Assembly: GCF_016495865.1 (NCBI RefSeq)
Contig: NZ_CP054706.1
Location: 3,596,001-3,660,000, forward strand
Direction of reading: 5' to 3'
Length of the DNA: 64,000 nt
DNA from: Salicibibacter cibi
Lineage (GTDB): Bacteria; Bacillota; Bacilli; Bacillales; Marinococcaceae
The translations under genes and the position numbers were made by a program. The notes under the pieces were generated by a model that was not told where the DNA came from, searched no databases, and worked only from the letters and a program-made list of their open reading frames with translations. This document shows positions 33,746 through 44,468 of this stretch, one piece after another; within the stretch, counting starts at the first letter, position 1; every line of letters begins with the position of its first letter.

Positions 33746-33959
33746 GTGAGGCAACACCTCCCCTCATGCCAAGGGACGGTCAACGAGATGCCACCACCTC
33801 ATCCTGCTTATGTAACTCAAATCTATTGTATCATATCTGTATATTTATCGGTAATAGAACCTTTAACAATACAAATTTTTAAAAATTACAAATAATATGC
33901 TGGAATACTGGCAACTTTAATTGTATTAACCGTGGAAAAGCTTCTTATTATATTGACTG

Positions 33960-34076
33960 ACGGGCTACATCCGGCTACGTCCGTTACGGCATCTTCCGTT
34001 AGGGCATCATCCCGGACGGTCCGTGGTGACCTAACACCTTTCGCCTACTTCCGTTAGGGCATCCTCGTCTAGCCGT
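33960..34076. repeat. Intergenic repeat, family D
   Basis: Read on the minus strand, ATGCCCTAACGGAAG occurs at two sites about 57 bases apart with TTAGGTCACC between, and a third variant ATGCCGTAACGGACG follows. The same pattern in the same order is found at 58671-58785. The region 33746-33960 between this and the toxin holds the toxin promoter and otherwise nothing that I recognise. Confidence 0.65.
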
Positions 34077-34090
34077 ATGCCTTCCCCACG

Positions 34091-34114
34091 AAAAAAAAGC
34101 CCTCCTACGAGGGC
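34091..34114 (-). terminator. Terminator of spoIIQ
   Basis: GCCCTC and GAGGGC pair across a four-base loop with eight T residues following on the minus strand, 20 bases past the stop. Confidence 0.88.
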
Positions 34115-34134
34115 GTGCCAATTATATTGCACTT

Positions 34135-35004
34135 CTATTGTTCGTCGTCGTTGTCTGCGTCTTCTTCGTCGTCTTCATCGCCGGCTTCATCCGACTCAGC
34201 AGCAGGGTCTTCGTCTTCCGAAGGTTCTTCTTCATCGTCCTCACGGTCTCCTTCGGATGGATCCGTCTCTGCATCGAGTCCTTCTTCCTCATCGAAGATC
34301 ATTTCCGAAATGGTTTGGTGCAACATCTCTTCAGGATTGAACGCGACACCGTCTTGACGGACTTCAAAGTGAACGTGAACGCCGGCATCTCGGTTATACG
34401 TATTTTCTCCGGCTGTGCCGATAACATCTCCTTTTGCAACGACATCACCTTCTTCAACGTCCAAGTCCTCCAAACTATGATAGGCAGTCACGAGTTCATC
34501 TTCATGACGAAGTTCAACGACATTCCCCAGCAATGAATCTTGCTCTGCTTTTACGACTTCACCACTGAGTGATGCGGCAACTTCAAACGATTCGTTATCC
34601 GGATGTGCTAGATCAATGCCTTTGTTTTGATAGTAAATCTGGTTGTAGTAAACGAGTGCAGCTTCTTGTTCTTCGGCAGAAGCATCATGGTCATAGAAAT
34701 AACCGACAACATCAACGACGTCTTCCTCTACTACGGGTAGTTGCATCTCTTCAGCTTCGGCGCCAACCGGCAAGGCTTCTTCTTCCTGACCGCCTTCAAA
34801 GCCGATGCCTTCGCTATCATCGCTTTCCTCCGCAAACTCTGTATCTCCGCCTTGGAACGCGAAAAAGGAACCGAGCAACACCGCACAGACTGTCAAATAA
34901 ACCGCAGGCCAGAACCAAGGTTTTTTCGACCATTGTTTTATTTGACCCCCCGGATTTTCTTTTTCTTCCCGGGATTCAGAGGTTCTTTTCTCCTCATCTT
35001 TCAT
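34135..35004 (-). CDS. spoIIQ: Stage II sporulation protein Q, M23/LytM-like
   Basis: A 289-residue forespore protein with one membrane helix (about 31-50) and a LytM-like domain (about 105-232) facing the intermembrane space, where it meets SpoIIIAH of the mother cell. The first metal-ligand His is replaced (YQNKGIDLAH instead of H-x-G-x-D), while the HVHFE motif remains, so it is likely a non-catalytic LytM domain, as in B. subtilis. An unusual tail of 45 residues is almost all Glu and Asp. It lies downstream of spoIID. Confidence 0.9.
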   Translation of the reverse strand: MKDEEKRTSESREEKENPGGQIKQWSKKPWFWPAVYLTVCAVLLGSFFAFQGGDTEFAEESDDSEGIGFEGGQEEEALPVGAEAEEMQLPVVEEDVVDVVGYFYDHDASAEEQEAALVYYNQIYYQNKGIDLAHPDNESFEVAASLSGEVVKAEQDSLLGNVVELRHEDELVTAYHSLEDLDVEEGDVVAKGDVIGTAGENTYNRDAGVHVHFEVRQDGVAFNPEEMLHQTISEMIFDEEEGLDAETDPSEGDREDDEEEPSEDEDPAAESDEAGDEDDEEDADNDDEQ

Positions 35005-35094
35005 CTTATCACCACCTCAGCAACCAGTTTGATCAAAATGATAGAAAGATATACTCCGATTAGAAAATTTTTTCTGAATTCATGGGAAAAAATG

Positions 35095-35120
35095 AAAAAA
35101 CCACCCCTAATTAGAGGTGG
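35095..35120 (-). terminator. Terminator between spoIID and spoIIQ
   Basis: On the minus strand CCACCTC and GGGGTGG pair around TAATTA and six T residues follow. It lies about 190 bases beyond the spoIID stop. Confidence 0.7.
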
Positions 35121-35151
35121 TACCGGGTGCTGCCGATATAGATCGTGGTCC

Positions 35152-35275
35152 GCCCGTAATGAGTAGCTTTTCCGATTTTCGGGCGCCATGAGCCTTTCAT
35201 GGTGACCGGAATGACTCATTTCCCCGGTTTTAGGCCTTCATAAGCCTCTCATGGCGACCGTAACGCGCTGTCTTC
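35152..35275. repeat. Palindromic intergenic repeat, family A
   Basis: Contains CGGGCGCCATGAGCC, TTCATGGTGACCGGAATG and CTCATGGCGACCGTAACG, two diverged 52-base-type units like those at 52313. It fills the gap between spoIID and its terminator. Confidence 0.65.
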
Positions 35276-35312
35276 CCTTCATTCGATCGCCAGACCCTCG
35301 CTTTTCAATCAT

Positions 35313-36401
35313 CTATGATTCTGTTTCTTCCTCTTCTTCTTGATGATGGACAAAAGCTTCCGTATGGGCTTGGTCCTCGCTGATCTCTACATCATGATAA
35401 TAATGTTCAACGATTTCACGATAATTCATTCCTTCTTTCGCCATGCCATCAGCCCCGTATTGGCTCATGCCGACGCCATGTCCCCATCCTTTTGTATGAA
35501 TAACGATTTCATCGCCTTCCTGTTGCCATTCAAAATCACTGGAATCAAGATCAAGTGCTTCGCGAACCTCTCTTCCCTCAAACGATGTGTCGCCAATAGT
35601 GACCGTTTCCACCCGGTCCCCTTCGGTTTTTTCTTTATTGGCGCTTAAGTCTTCTCCCTCGGGAATCTCAACCCCTAACTGTTGTTCAACTTCTTCGACG
35701 GCATAACTAATCGTATTTGTATAGCGTGGAGAATCCTCATCCCAAGGGCTTTCCACACTTTGCAGATATGGCACCGAATCTTCCCAATAATCTTCCGCGT
35801 TTTCCGTATACCCATTGCTCGTCGAGAAGAAGGAAGCCGTAATCGGCGAGTCTTCATAGGTAATAATTTCACCTGCGGTAGCTTCCACAGCTTCCGTAAT
35901 TTTTTCTGTTGTTTCTTCAGCGTCTGCTCCCCATTCTTGCTCCAATTCTTCCACGCTTTTGTATACTTGATGGTCCGTCGTATCAGAAACAATCGCGTCT
36001 CCCGGCAAATCAGCACCTTCGGCAAACTCCATTTGTTGTGCAATAAAGGTTCGCGCCACCAATGCTTGTGCTTTTAGTGCTTCCATTTCAAAATCCGTCG
36101 GCATTTCCGCAGAGACAACACCTGCAACATACGCTTCCAATTCTACATGATCGACTGTATCTTGAGCATCACGATACACGGGGACAATGACTTCACTTTC
36201 AGAATCGCTTTCCTGTTCCCCGGAGGTATCCGAAACCGAATCTGTTATTGTCTCAGAAGAAGTAGCCTCCTCCCCCTCCGAACCGGAAAAAAGAAGTACT
36301 AGTAAAGCGGGAAAGACGATGATACTGCCTGTAAACATTAAGATCGCTGCTGTCATTTTTTTTAACGGCGTAGCCTTTCCCTGTAATTTCGAGATCCGCA
36401 A
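35313..36401 (-). CDS. spoIID: Stage II sporulation protein D
   Basis: A 362-residue peptidoglycan lytic transglycosylase of engulfment. An N-terminal membrane anchor (about 18-40) is followed by the SpoIID domain with VEAYVAGVVSAEMPTDF, the catalytic Glu in that AEMP segment, ALKAQALVARTF, and GWGHGVGMSQYGADGMA. The linker and C-terminal end are acidic (HHQEEEEETES). It lies downstream of murA as in B. subtilis, but two transport genes separate them here. Confidence 0.94.
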   Translation of the reverse strand: MRISKLQGKATPLKKMTAAILMFTGSIIVFPALLVLLFSGSEGEEATSSETITDSVSDTSGEQESDSESEVIVPVYRDAQDTVDHVELEAYVAGVVSAEMPTDFEMEALKAQALVARTFIAQQMEFAEGADLPGDAIVSDTTDHQVYKSVEELEQEWGADAEETTEKITEAVEATAGEIITYEDSPITASFFSTSNGYTENAEDYWEDSVPYLQSVESPWDEDSPRYTNTISYAVEEVEQQLGVEIPEGEDLSANKEKTEGDRVETVTIGDTSFEGREVREALDLDSSDFEWQQEGDEIVIHTKGWGHGVGMSQYGADGMAKEGMNYREIVEHYYHDVEISEDQAHTEAFVHHQEEEEETES

Positions 36402-36538
36402 AGTCTATCACACCTTTTCCGACTTCTAGCTTGTTGCAACTGTATTCTCCTGCTGTAAACCTCTATCCGATATATATGGCAGAAAAGCCGTTACTAGAAC
36501 GAAAAAGAACCAAATGCCCTCTGCCCTGATTAGTTTAA

Positions 36539-38014
36539 CTAACCATTAGAAGGAGATCCACCCTCTGATGGAAGTTTCACTTTATGTGTTACCATGCTTG
36601 CAAGGACATAACCAATCAATGAGAGTACCACGGGAACAACGACAGAATGCATCCCGAATGGTCCCATTTGGCCAAGGGGTTCTCCGATGAAAAGATAGAT
36701 GGCAATGTAAGAACCGATGCCGAGAATCATCGAAGCCAACGCACCATAACGGTTGCCTTTTGCCCAATACAAACCCAACACAAGCGGCCAAACGAAAGCA
36801 GCCTCCAAACCGCCAAACGCAAACAAATTTAACGTAATTAAAAATTCCGGGGGACTGAGGGCAAAAAGAACGACCGTTATTCCCAAAAATGCAGTCACTC
36901 CGATGCTAACTTTCCTGATTTTTTTTGCGGTAGCGTTTGGATTAATGTAATTATAATACACATCTTTCACGACAGCGGAACTAACCATCAAAAGTAGGGC
37001 ATCAACAGTAGACATGATCGCAGCCAACGGCGCGGCCAGAACAATGCCTGCCAACCACGCGGGCAGAACGGTCATCGCCAATGTGGGCATAACGTTATCG
37101 GCAACCTCGATCCCCGGGATAATCGGTCTAGCCAGCGTACCGGCCAAGTGCATGCCGAACATCATGAACGCAACGACAATTGTTCCAATAATCAAGGCCC
37201 GATGCATGGAGCGTGAATCTTTGTAGGACATGGCACGAACAGCTACTTGCGGCAAGCCGACAACACCGACACCGACAAGAATCCAAAAGGAAGAGACGTA
37301 AAGGGGCGTCAAGTTACCCTCAGCACCGAACGGAGAAATCAGGCGCTCGTTTTCAGCGGCAAGATCACCCATGATGTTGCCCATCCCACCGCCGGCAATA
37401 ATCGTGGCCACAAGCAGCACGAGCGTTCCGAAAAACATGATCACTCCCTGCACGGCATCCGTAACCGCAATTGCCCGAAACCCACCGATAATAACATAAA
37501 TAAGAACTGCAACGGCAAAAATAAACAGGGCCGATGGATAGGTCAATCCGGTAACGACTTCTATGAGCCGCGCACCGCCCACCCATTGGGCAGCCATCGC
37601 TGAAAAGATAAAGACAATAATGCTCCCGGCGCTTATGAGCACAACGAGTGTACTATTATATCTTTTTTTGAAATAGTCAACCAAAGTGACGGCATCGTAT
37701 TTACGAGCCATGATTGCAAATTTTTTCCCCAAAATCATGAGGACGAAATAACCGGTCGCCACTTGGGACATGGAAAGAAGTACCCATCCGAGCCCTTCAT
37801 GATAAGCGGCGCCGGGCCCACCGATAAAACTGCTCGCACTTCCATATGTAGCAATCATCGTCATCGCTAAAATCAAGCCGCCGAGCTCACGACTGCCAAG
37901 AAAATATTCCTGCATAAAATTGCTTTTGTTAAAAACGTGTTTGGAAGCCCAAAAACCGATCAGGAAAACAACAGCAATGAAAAAGAGCAGCGGTACGATA
38001 ACTTCCCAATTCAT
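36539..38014 (-). CDS. panF: Sodium/pantothenate symporter
   Basis: A 491-residue sodium:solute symporter with about 13 helices. It shows YFLGSRELGGLILAMTMIAT, YGSASSFIGGPGAAY, and GGFRAIAVTDAVQG. The start overlaps the stop of the small yhdT-type gene by one base, the same pairing as yhdT-panF in enterobacteria, which supports pantothenate as substrate. The last 14 codons coincide with a 27-base sequence found again in the ywzB and glyA leaders. Confidence 0.87.
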   Translation of the reverse strand: MNWEVIVPLLFFIAVVFLIGFWASKHVFNKSNFMQEYFLGSRELGGLILAMTMIATYGSASSFIGGPGAAYHEGLGWVLLSMSQVATGYFVLMILGKKFAIMARKYDAVTLVDYFKKRYNSTLVVLISAGSIIVFIFSAMAAQWVGGARLIEVVTGLTYPSALFIFAVAVLIYVIIGGFRAIAVTDAVQGVIMFFGTLVLLVATIIAGGGMGNIMGDLAAENERLISPFGAEGNLTPLYVSSFWILVGVGVVGLPQVAVRAMSYKDSRSMHRALIIGTIVVAFMMFGMHLAGTLARPIIPGIEVADNVMPTLAMTVLPAWLAGIVLAAPLAAIMSTVDALLLMVSSAVVKDVYYNYINPNATAKKIRKVSIGVTAFLGITVVLFALSPPEFLITLNLFAFGGLEAAFVWPLVLGLYWAKGNRYGALASMILGIGSYIAIYLFIGEPLGQMGPFGMHSVVVPVVLSLIGYVLASMVTHKVKLPSEGGSPSNG

Positions 38015-38292
38015 TAAGATCCATCCCCTTCATCATCAAGAGGTACTTCTTTGAAAAATAGCTTCACCATCACCGCTACGAGAATAATCATGATCACAGA
38101 TCCAATCAAGCAGCTATAAAAAAACCAAGCGGGCATCCCCAAGATAAAATCGTAATTCGCAACCGGTTGGGAACCTAAACCGTAAGCAAATGCATACCAC
38201 CAGATGAAATTAAAACATGCGAGACCGACGCCGATAAGCGCTTCGCGATTGGCTACTTTAAAGCGCGGGTCCTGATCATTTTGCCCGTTCAC
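38014..38292 (-). CDS. yhdT: YhdT family (DUF997) membrane protein
   Basis: A 92-residue protein with two membrane helices. It contains FKVANREALIGVGLACFNF, then WWYAFAYGLG, and GMPAWFFYSCL, typical of DUF997/YhdT proteins that accompany panF or related symporters. Translation is coupled with panF through a one-base overlap. Probably an accessory subunit of the symporter. Confidence 0.87.
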   Translation of the reverse strand: MNGQNDQDPRFKVANREALIGVGLACFNFIWWYAFAYGLGSQPVANYDFILGMPAWFFYSCLIGSVIMIILVAVMVKLFFKEVPLDDEGDGS

Positions 38293-38395
38293 ATTGGCTC
38301 CCTCCCTTTCCTGCTATCTTAGCGAATTATGTCGAGATGGAAAAGAAAAAATTTAAAAAACAGCAAAATGTATGCGTTTGTTGCCATTCTGCACA

Positions 38396-38439
38396 CAAAA
38401 AAACGGAAACCGACGGCCGGTCTCCGTTGCTTTTTTTTT
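38396..38439 (-). terminator. Terminator of murA
   Basis: ACGGAAACCG and CGGTCTCCGT form an imperfect stem; there are A and T runs on both sides, so it probably works in both directions. It adjoins the murA stop. Confidence 0.85.
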
Positions 38440-39763
38440 AGTGAATGGCCTCGTTGTTCATTTCTACCGGTGCTGCATCAATTGCATCCGTTTCATCCTC
38501 GACGGGGACACGTTCCACTTTCGCCCCCAATTGCCGCAATTTCTCGTGAAAGTCGACATACCCGCGGTCAATATGGCGAAGTTCCATTAACGTGGTTTCT
38601 CCTTCGGATACGAGCCCGGCAATGACAAGAGCTGCGGCTGCCCGCAAATCCGTTGCGGAAACTTCTCCTCCCGTCAGGCGAGTAGGTCCCGTGACGATGG
38701 CTGAGCGGTCCTCAATTTTAATGGAAGCATTCATTCGCCGAAATTCTTCCACGTGCATGAAACGATTTTCAAAAACCGTTTCGGTGACGACGCCGGTTCC
38801 TTTCGCTTGTGTAAGCAAAGTCATGAACTGCGCTTGCATATCTGTCGGGAAGCCGGGATGTGGCAAGGTTTTAACGTCCACCGGCCGTAAAATATCCGGG
38901 CCGATGACACGCATGCCATGGTCCTTTTCTTCAATAATAACACCCATCTCCCGCATTTTTGCAACGAGCGGACGCAAATGTTCAATAAGCGCGCCTTCTA
39001 CAAACACATCTCCGCCCGTAATGGCTGCCGCTACCATAAATGTTCCGGCTTCCACTCGATCGGGAATGATGGTGTGGTCAGCAGCTTCCATGTGATCGAC
39101 CCCATCGATGCGAATCGTGTCTGTACCGGCACCTCGTACAATGCCGCCCATGGCGTTCAAGTAATTGGCGAGACACACGATTTCAGGCTCTTCAGCCACA
39201 TTTTCAATAATCGTCGTTCCTTCAGCCATGGCTGCAGCCATCATAATATTTTCCGTTGCGCCCACACTCGGGAAATCAAGGTAGATTTTTGCCCCTTTTA
39301 AACGATCATCCACGCGGGCTTCAATATAGCCTTGACCGATTTCAACTTTTGCGCCCATTGCTTCAAAACCTTTTAAATGTTGATCAATCGGTCTCGATCC
39401 GATCGCACAACCACCGGGTAGCGCAACATTTGCGCGTCCGGTACGCGCAAGCAACGGACCCATAACCAAGAATGAAGCACGCATTTTTCGGACATACTCA
39501 AACGGGGCATTCGGGCGCAACGTATTTCGCTCCGCATTTGCTTTGAACACGCCGTCTTCGTATGATACATCCATTTGCAAGTGATTCAATACATTTTTCA
39601 TCGTGTATACGTCTGCTAAAGGAGGCACATCATAGATGGTGCTGGTTCCTTTTTCGGCCAACAAAGAAGCTGCAAGTACAGGGAGAACTGCATTTTTCGC
39701 GCCTTCAGTCCGCACTGTACCTTTTAGCTTCTTTCCCCCTCGAACAATAATTTTTTCTTCCAA
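38438..39763 (-). CDS. murA: UDP-N-acetylglucosamine 1-carboxyvinyltransferase
   Basis: A 441-residue enzyme for the first committed step of peptidoglycan synthesis. It begins [20 protein letters not shown] and contains GAKNAVLP, the loop with the fosfomycin-target cysteine ([16 protein letters not shown], near residue 117) and [10 protein letters not shown] near 305. Location next to ywzB and the atp operon corresponds to murAA of B. subtilis. Confidence 0.95.
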   Translation of the reverse strand: MEEKIIVRGGKKLKGTVRTEGAKNAVLPVLAASLLAEKGTSTIYDVPPLADVYTMKNVLNHLQMDVSYEDGVFKANAERNTLRPNAPFEYVRKMRASFLVMGPLLARTGRANVALPGGCAIGSRPIDQHLKGFEAMGAKVEIGQGYIEARVDDRLKGAKIYLDFPSVGATENIMMAAAMAEGTTIIENVAEEPEIVCLANYLNAMGGIVRGAGTDTIRIDGVDHMEAADHTIIPDRVEAGTFMVAAAITGGDVFVEGALIEHLRPLVAKMREMGVIIEEKDHGMRVIGPDILRPVDVKTLPHPGFPTDMQAQFMTLLTQAKGTGVVTETVFENRFMHVEEFRRMNASIKIEDRSAIVTGPTRLTGGEVSATDLRAAAALVIAGLVSEGETTLMELRHIDRGYVDFHEKLRQLGAKVERVPVEDETDAIDAAPVEMNNEAIH

Positions 39764-40171
39764 CGTATTCCCCTCCGCGTCCAGTAATCATTTTTCCGCA
39801 TGTGCTTATCGGTCATTGACGAACAAACCGTATTGGATCGCTAGGCAACCATTCATTTGGTTTATCCTATTCATTTGCTTAATTAGGCGTTCCCTTTGCC
39901 GAAGAGAGAAATCATGCCCATTCCACCCGTTTTCGATGCAATTCGACAAAAACGAACCAATAAGTAATAAAGTGTGTCCCGTAAAATTTGACGACATTGT
40001 CCACTAAACGTTACATCTCATCTTCAAAATTTTCTTCCCTTGTCAATCTCTTCCCAGTCCGTTATCCGGTTAAACATTGTGTAACTTTTTGTATTGGTAC
40101 GTCGATTTCCGTTGATTTATCGTTATTGTTTACAATTGTGCTCATGGCATACTTCATGCCGCTCAATCTTT
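39764..40171. other. Gap between ywzB and murA
   Basis: In B. subtilis a ywmB gene lies here; in these 408 bases I see no ywmB-like protein and no long frame. A 63-codon minus-strand frame at 39806-39997 has no ribosome binding site. The murA promoter should be at the right side of this gap; no motif is clear. Confidence 0.4.
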
Positions 40172-40411
40172 TTAGAAAAAATAACGAAGATTTAGTGCAT
40201 GGTTTAAGTAATCAAGGAAAAAACTGCTAACTAAATGGGTGATCGAAATGGCCACCAGGAAAAACAGCATGGTTCCTTTCGCCCCGTGCGGATGTCGAAC
40301 AAGGACATCAAATTTAAAGGCCTGTAAGCTCCACCAAACGATAACCAACACGAACAGGTTAAAGAAAATATGTAGCAAAGCTTGTTGTCCGAATTCAATT
40401 TCACCCGGCAT
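40172..40411 (-). CDS. ywzB: DUF1146 membrane protein (YwzB)
   Basis: A 79-residue protein with two membrane helices. It reads GQQALLHIFFNLFVLVIVWW and SLQAFKFDVL, and FLDYLNHALNLRYFF at the end, characteristic of the DUF1146 family. The ATG at 40411 (MPGEIEF) follows AAAGGAACG; the frame extends 15 basic codons further. The family lies between atpC and murA in many bacilli. Function unknown. Confidence 0.83.
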   Translation of the reverse strand: MPGEIEFGQQALLHIFFNLFVLVIVWWSLQAFKFDVLVRHPHGAKGTMLFFLVAISITHLVSSFFLDYLNHALNLRYFF

Positions 40412-40562
40412 TCGTTTCAACGTTCCTTTCTTTGCTCCGCGCTTTTTGGTTCGCACATATATATGCGAACCCTTATCTATTGCACGTTCGTTAGAATTGA
40501 CCCCCTGTACGGTTTATCCCGGTGATATGCGAGAGTTAACGGCGACTAACCATCGTGGAAAA

Positions 40563-40590
40563 CCCACCCTCTGATGGAAGTCTCACTTTA
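40563..40590 (-). repeat. 27-base recurrent leader motif E (copy upstream of ywzB)
   Basis: On the minus strand TAAAGTGAGACTTCCATCAG then AGGGTGGG. The same 27 bases occur with two or three changes at 54892-54919 (glyA leader) and 36558-36584 (panF 3' end). Confidence 0.65.
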
Positions 40591-40737
40591 CTTGTACAGC
40601 AATAAAATTATACCAAAAGAAATATGCGTTGTCGACTACGCCTTCAAGCTATTTGTTACAAATCTGTATCCATCTGAATGTATTCGAAAGGTTTGTTTTT
40701 ATGCAGGTATGCGAAAAATGGAATTCACTTTGAGGAA

Positions 40738-40824
40738 ATAACATATTTTCCGTGGATAATTTGTTATTTCCCGCGGGTATTTACATATTTCCTGCGGATA
40801 TTCCAGTATTTCCTGTCGATAATG
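40738..40824. repeat. Degenerate 20-base tandem repeat
   Basis: Four units of the kind ATATTTCCTGCGGATAWT follow each other (for example ATTTTCCGTGGATAA, ATTTCCCGCGGGTAT, ATTTCCTGCGGATAT, ATTTCCTGTCGATAA) just left of repeat B. No gene is present in 40412-40909. Confidence 0.6.
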
Positions 40825-40909
40825 CATTAGAAAACTTTGCTTTTCGCAAAGCTTTGATGGCGAAATCCTTCGCCCAACTTATGCAGGTAATAAAGGTGAT
40901 TTATACTTT
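40825..40909. repeat. Repeat B, left part of the copy split by IS110
   Basis: Hairpins CTTTGC/GCAAAG (40835-40851) and GGCGAA/TTCGCC (40859-40874), then GCAGGTAA (40883-40890), whose partner TTACCTGC is at 42544-42551 on the other side of the IS110 copy 2. Confidence 0.85.
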
Positions 40910-42539
40910 TGTATGAAAACCATTTTGACTAGATGGCAATAGGAAACTAGGCCCTAAAAATTGATTTTGTAGGACTAAAACGTAAATATCTTATTCGGTA
41001 AGATCTATTTAAGCTGTTTCTGGGTCAGCACTTGAAACGGTATATCCTTTCTTTTTGAGGTGTTCGATCATTTTAAGCTCTTTATTTTCTTGCCTTTGAT
41101 GAACGTACTCAGGGCCTAGTTCCTGATACGGTTCACCGGTTTTTAAGTTACGGTTCACCGGTTTTTAAGATGTTATACGCGATGGTTACGATTAGATGAG
41201 CGGAAGCGAAATGGGCTTTTTTCTTGCCTTGCCGTTTCATAATTCTTTTCTGGTGTGCAGAAATTCGATTGGTTTGCCTTGCTGTAGTCAGAGCACATTG
41301 TACCGCCATGGTCTGTAATGCCTTGTTCCCTTTTGTGGTTTTACTTCCTTTTTTTTACCAGCACTTTCGTTGTTTCCAGGACTTAATCCAGCCCAGGAAG
41401 CGAGGTGCTTGGAAGACTTAAATACAGACATGTCCACGCCCATTTCAGCGATGAAAGTAGCCGCGCCTGATTGATCTACACCTGGAATTGTGTCCAAAAG
41501 GTCGACTTCCTTGCGATAAGGCGCTAAGCTTTGGTCGATTTGTTCCTCTAAGTTTTGGATCATTCCCTCAATATACAGCATATGATCCCAGTGATACTGC
41601 AGCATATCACGATGATGACGGCGCACCCGTCCATTGATCGCTTTGGCAATGTCATCGAGACTAGCTTTCGTTCGCCAGTGGACCATTTCCTGAAGATTCT
41701 TCTTCTCGATCTTCTCACCATTGATGATCGCTTCGAGGATCCGGCGTCCAGATAAACCAAAGATATTGGACAGAACCGACGTCAGCTTGATATTGGCATC
41801 TTGAAGGATTTTGTGGATGCGATTTTGCTCAGCTGTGCGCTGATGCGTCAGTTTCTTTCGATAACGCGTCAGGTCGCGTAAATCGCGAATATCCTCGGGG
41901 GGAACAAAATTGCTTTCGATCAATCCACTTCTCAATAGTTTGGCTAACCATTCGGCATCTTTGACATCGGTTTTACGACCAGGAACATTTTTAACATGGT
42001 TAGCGTTAGCAAGAATAAGCTGAAAATCACTTTCTAAAATGTTCCATACAGGTTTCCAGTAGACACCGGTACTTTCCATGACAAGATCTGTGACCTTCAG
42101 GGATGTGAGCCAATCATTCAATTCCAACAATCCTGGTGTAGTGGTTGAAAATGATTGGATGGACTTCTCCGGCTTTTTGTCTAATGGTCCAAATAAAGCA
42201 CAAGCGACAATGGTTTCCTGGTGTACATCTAGGCCTGCACACCTTTCAATCATAGCTTCCATGGGAAAAACCACCTTCCTACGTAATTGAACAATACAAA
42301 TGACAGTCGTTCGGTTTCAAAATTTTTGTATACGTGCTAGCAGCACAATAGATGGTTCTTTCATACTGTCACAACCAGTTTCTTACACAGGGTATCTTTT
42401 TCAAGATCCACCAAAAAGCATTCAGCCTGGCTGTATTGTTAGTCAAGATATTGCCAATTCATAAAGATGGCATACTCCCATTTTGAGCTAACAACCATTT
42501 TCATTGTAGATGGTGGCTACGAGGAGCGTAGCCACATTG
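40910..42539 (-). mobile_element. IS110-family insertion sequence, copy 2 (decayed)
   Basis: A 1630-base copy, colinear with copy 1. Both ends match copy 1 (TGTATGAAAACC at the left; CCACATTG at the right). It has inserted at TTT in the 20-base loop of the third hairpin of repeat B. It carries a 20-base direct duplication (ACGGTTCACCGGTTTTTAAG, around 41130-41168) and a one-base deletion, both in the transposase gene. Confidence 0.88.
41009..42262 (-). pseudogene. IS110-family transposase pseudogene
   Basis: The first 300 codons are well conserved with copy 1 (start MEAMIERCAGLDVHQETIV). In the run of A residues after NNESAG the copy has eight where copy 1 has nine, shifting the frame to a stop near 41288. 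Further on, a 20-base duplication shifts it again. The C-terminal domain after the catalytic Ser motif is thus lost, so this copy cannot supply its own transposase but may be mobilised by copy 1. Confidence 0.85.
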
Positions 42540-42551
42540 TTTCTTACCTGC
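42540..42551. repeat. Repeat B, right part of the copy split by IS110
   Basis: TTT core and TTACCTGC, the complement of GCAGGTAA at 40883. The uninterrupted copy at 6512-6547 has both arms joined by a 20-base loop. Confidence 0.8.
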
Positions 42552-42554
42552 TAA

Positions 42555-42597
42555 AAAAGAACCGGAAGAGCGATTCCGCTCGCTCTTCCGGTTCTTT
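42555..42597 (-). terminator. Terminator of the atp operon
   Basis: A stem of about 17 bases (AAGAACCGGAAGAGCGA and its complement) with A and T runs on both sides, immediately after the atpC stop. Confidence 0.93.
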
Positions 42598-42996
42598 TTA
42601 TTTGCTCTCTGCTACTTTTAGGCGGATTTCTGCGCGTGACAACGCTTGTTGTGCACGTTTTTTATCGATATCTTCATCGTCTTGATTGAGACGATTTTCC
42701 GCTCGTTCTTTTGCCTTTTGCGCACGGTCCACATCAATATCCTCAGGGAGTTCCGCCGTCTCGGCAAGAATGGTGACTTGATCGGGCCGGACTTCCAAAA
42801 ATCCCCCGTTTACCGAAATGCTATCTTCTGTGCCATCATTTTTCACACGCACGGCACTGGTCACGAGCGGCGCAACTAAAGGAACATGCCGAGGCAAGAC
42901 GCCGATTTCGCCTGATTCCGTTTTCGCCGAGACGATATCGGCGTCATTATCATATACGTTCCCGTTTGGGGTAACGACGTTCACACTCGTTTTCAA
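42598..42996 (-). CDS. atpC: ATP synthase epsilon subunit
   Basis: A 132-residue F1 subunit. The N-terminal beta barrel ([36 protein letters not shown]) and the C-terminal helical hairpin ([12 protein letters not shown]) are complete. It couples the rotor and can inhibit hydrolysis. Last gene of the operon, 27 bases after atpD. Confidence 0.95.
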   Translation of the reverse strand: MKTSVNVVTPNGNVYDNDADIVSAKTESGEIGVLPRHVPLVAPLVTSAVRVKNDGTEDSISVNGGFLEVRPDQVTILAETAELPEDIDVDRAQKAKERAENRLNQDDEDIDKKRAQQALSRAEIRLKVAESK

Positions 42997-43023
42997 CGTA
43001 ATCGTCCTCCTTTACCCACGGGT

Positions 43024-44451
<1,428 letters not shown>

Positions 44452-44468
44452 TCACGTTGTCCCGATGG

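Noticed and set aside
35100..35125. GAGGTGGTACCGGG resembles a T-box antiterminator sequence on the plus strand.
   Set aside because: There is no specifier stem, no upstream leader architecture and no plus-strand gene downstream. On the minus strand the same bases make a good terminator after spoIID.
39806..39997. 63-codon minus-strand frame between ywzB and murA.
   Set aside because: No ribosome binding site and no recognisable features; it does not resemble YwmB, expected at this place.
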